Shown: positions 6,256-6,329 of the stretch, one piece after another
Layout: each line of letters begins with the position of its first letter
How positions within the stretch are numbered: the stretch's first letter is position 1
DNA from: an uncultured Burkholderiales bacterium
GTDB lineage: Bacteria; Pseudomonadota; Gammaproteobacteria; Burkholderiales; Burkholderiaceae_F
Direction: 5' to 3'
NCBI GenBank assembly: GCA_903871435.1
Contig: CAIQGU010000524.1
Location: 1 to 6,329 of the forward strand
Length of the DNA: 6,329 nt
Notes under the pieces: generated by a model
Seen by the model: the letters and a program-made list of their open reading frames with translations, nothing else
Database searches by the model: none
What the model was told of the DNA's origin: nothing
Position numbers and translations under genes: made by a program

Positions 6256-6290
6256 GCCCGCCTTCGCTCCCGGAGGGAGCTACGGCGGGC
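6256..6290 (-). other. Strong REP-like hairpin directly after accB
   Basis: GCCCGCC (6256-6262) pairs with GGCGGGC (6284-6290), and GCTCCC (6266-6271) pairs with GGGAGC (6275-6280) around a 3-base loop. A 3x3 internal loop separates the stems. The outer stem includes the last base of the accB stop codon. On the minus strand no T-run follows, so it is not a typical intrinsic terminator. Read on that strand it contains GTAG (6283-6280) leading into a palindrome, the layout of REP elements linked to RAYT transposases. It could be a REP copy, an RNA-stability element or a partial attenuator between accB and accC. Confidence 0.7.
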
Positions 6291-6329
6291 TAACCAATAA
6301 TGAACAGTCCCTGGCCGTATTCGACCGCC
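6290..6329 (-). CDS. accB: Biotin carboxyl carrier protein of acetyl-CoA carboxylase, C-terminal end (partial)
   Basis: The last 12 codons read AVEYGQGLFIIG and then TAG (6292-6290). This matches the terminal strand of the biotinyl domain of AccB, where the usual ending is VEYGQ-L-x-I. The gene enters from the right edge of the window, so the biotinylated lysine motif (AMKM) lies outside. AccB carries the biotin that AccC carboxylates, and its position directly upstream of accC supports the call despite the short fragment. Confidence 0.88.
   Translation of the reverse strand, partial: AVEYGQGLFIIG

Noticed and set aside
4656..6293. 545-codon open frame on the plus strand opposite accC
   Set aside because: It is the antisense shadow of accC, kept open by GC-biased codons. 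The translation has no recognisable domain, while the minus strand encodes a fully conserved biotin carboxylase.

Overview
The window looks like ordinary core-genome DNA from a GC-rich betaproteobacterium of the Burkholderiales. The histone H1-like protein with a C-terminal AWPFPTG signature, the accB-accC-prmA-zinc-ribbon gene order and the style of the AccC and PrmA proteins point to the Alcaligenaceae (Bordetella/Achromobacter-like). This placement comes from remembered family features, not from a database search.

Left part, plus strand. Positions 1-430 hold no convincing gene. A Lys/Ala-repeat histone H1-like DNA-binding protein follows at 473-910 and ends at a clear intrinsic terminator (934-960). 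Next comes a YggT-family membrane protein (1041-1580) with a good Shine-Dalgarno sequence before a GTG start and its own plausible promoter.

Right part, minus strand. Reading from the right edge: the last 12 codons of accB, a 125-bp gap with a strong REP-like hairpin, accC (biotin carboxylase), prmA (ribosomal protein L11 methyltransferase), a zinc-ribbon/DUF3426 membrane protein, and a PfkB-family (adenosine kinase-like) sugar/nucleoside kinase. Gaps of 125, 34, 3 and 51 bp suggest one operon or a chain of read-through units. This string converges on yggT, and the two stop codons are separated by 38 bp that can fold almost entirely into a hairpin.

How the genes relate. AccB and AccC form the biotin-carrying half of acetyl-CoA carboxylase, the first step of fatty-acid synthesis. 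PrmA modifies the ribosome. The DUF3426 protein and the kinase have no established role in this context. The histone-like protein is a nucleoid factor and YggT an inner-membrane protein; neither has an evident link to the acc cluster.

I found no mobile element, CRISPR array, tRNA, rRNA or defence system. The points most worth a second look are a 10-A homopolymer in the histone gene with stops waiting in both shifted frames, and the hairpin between accB and accC.
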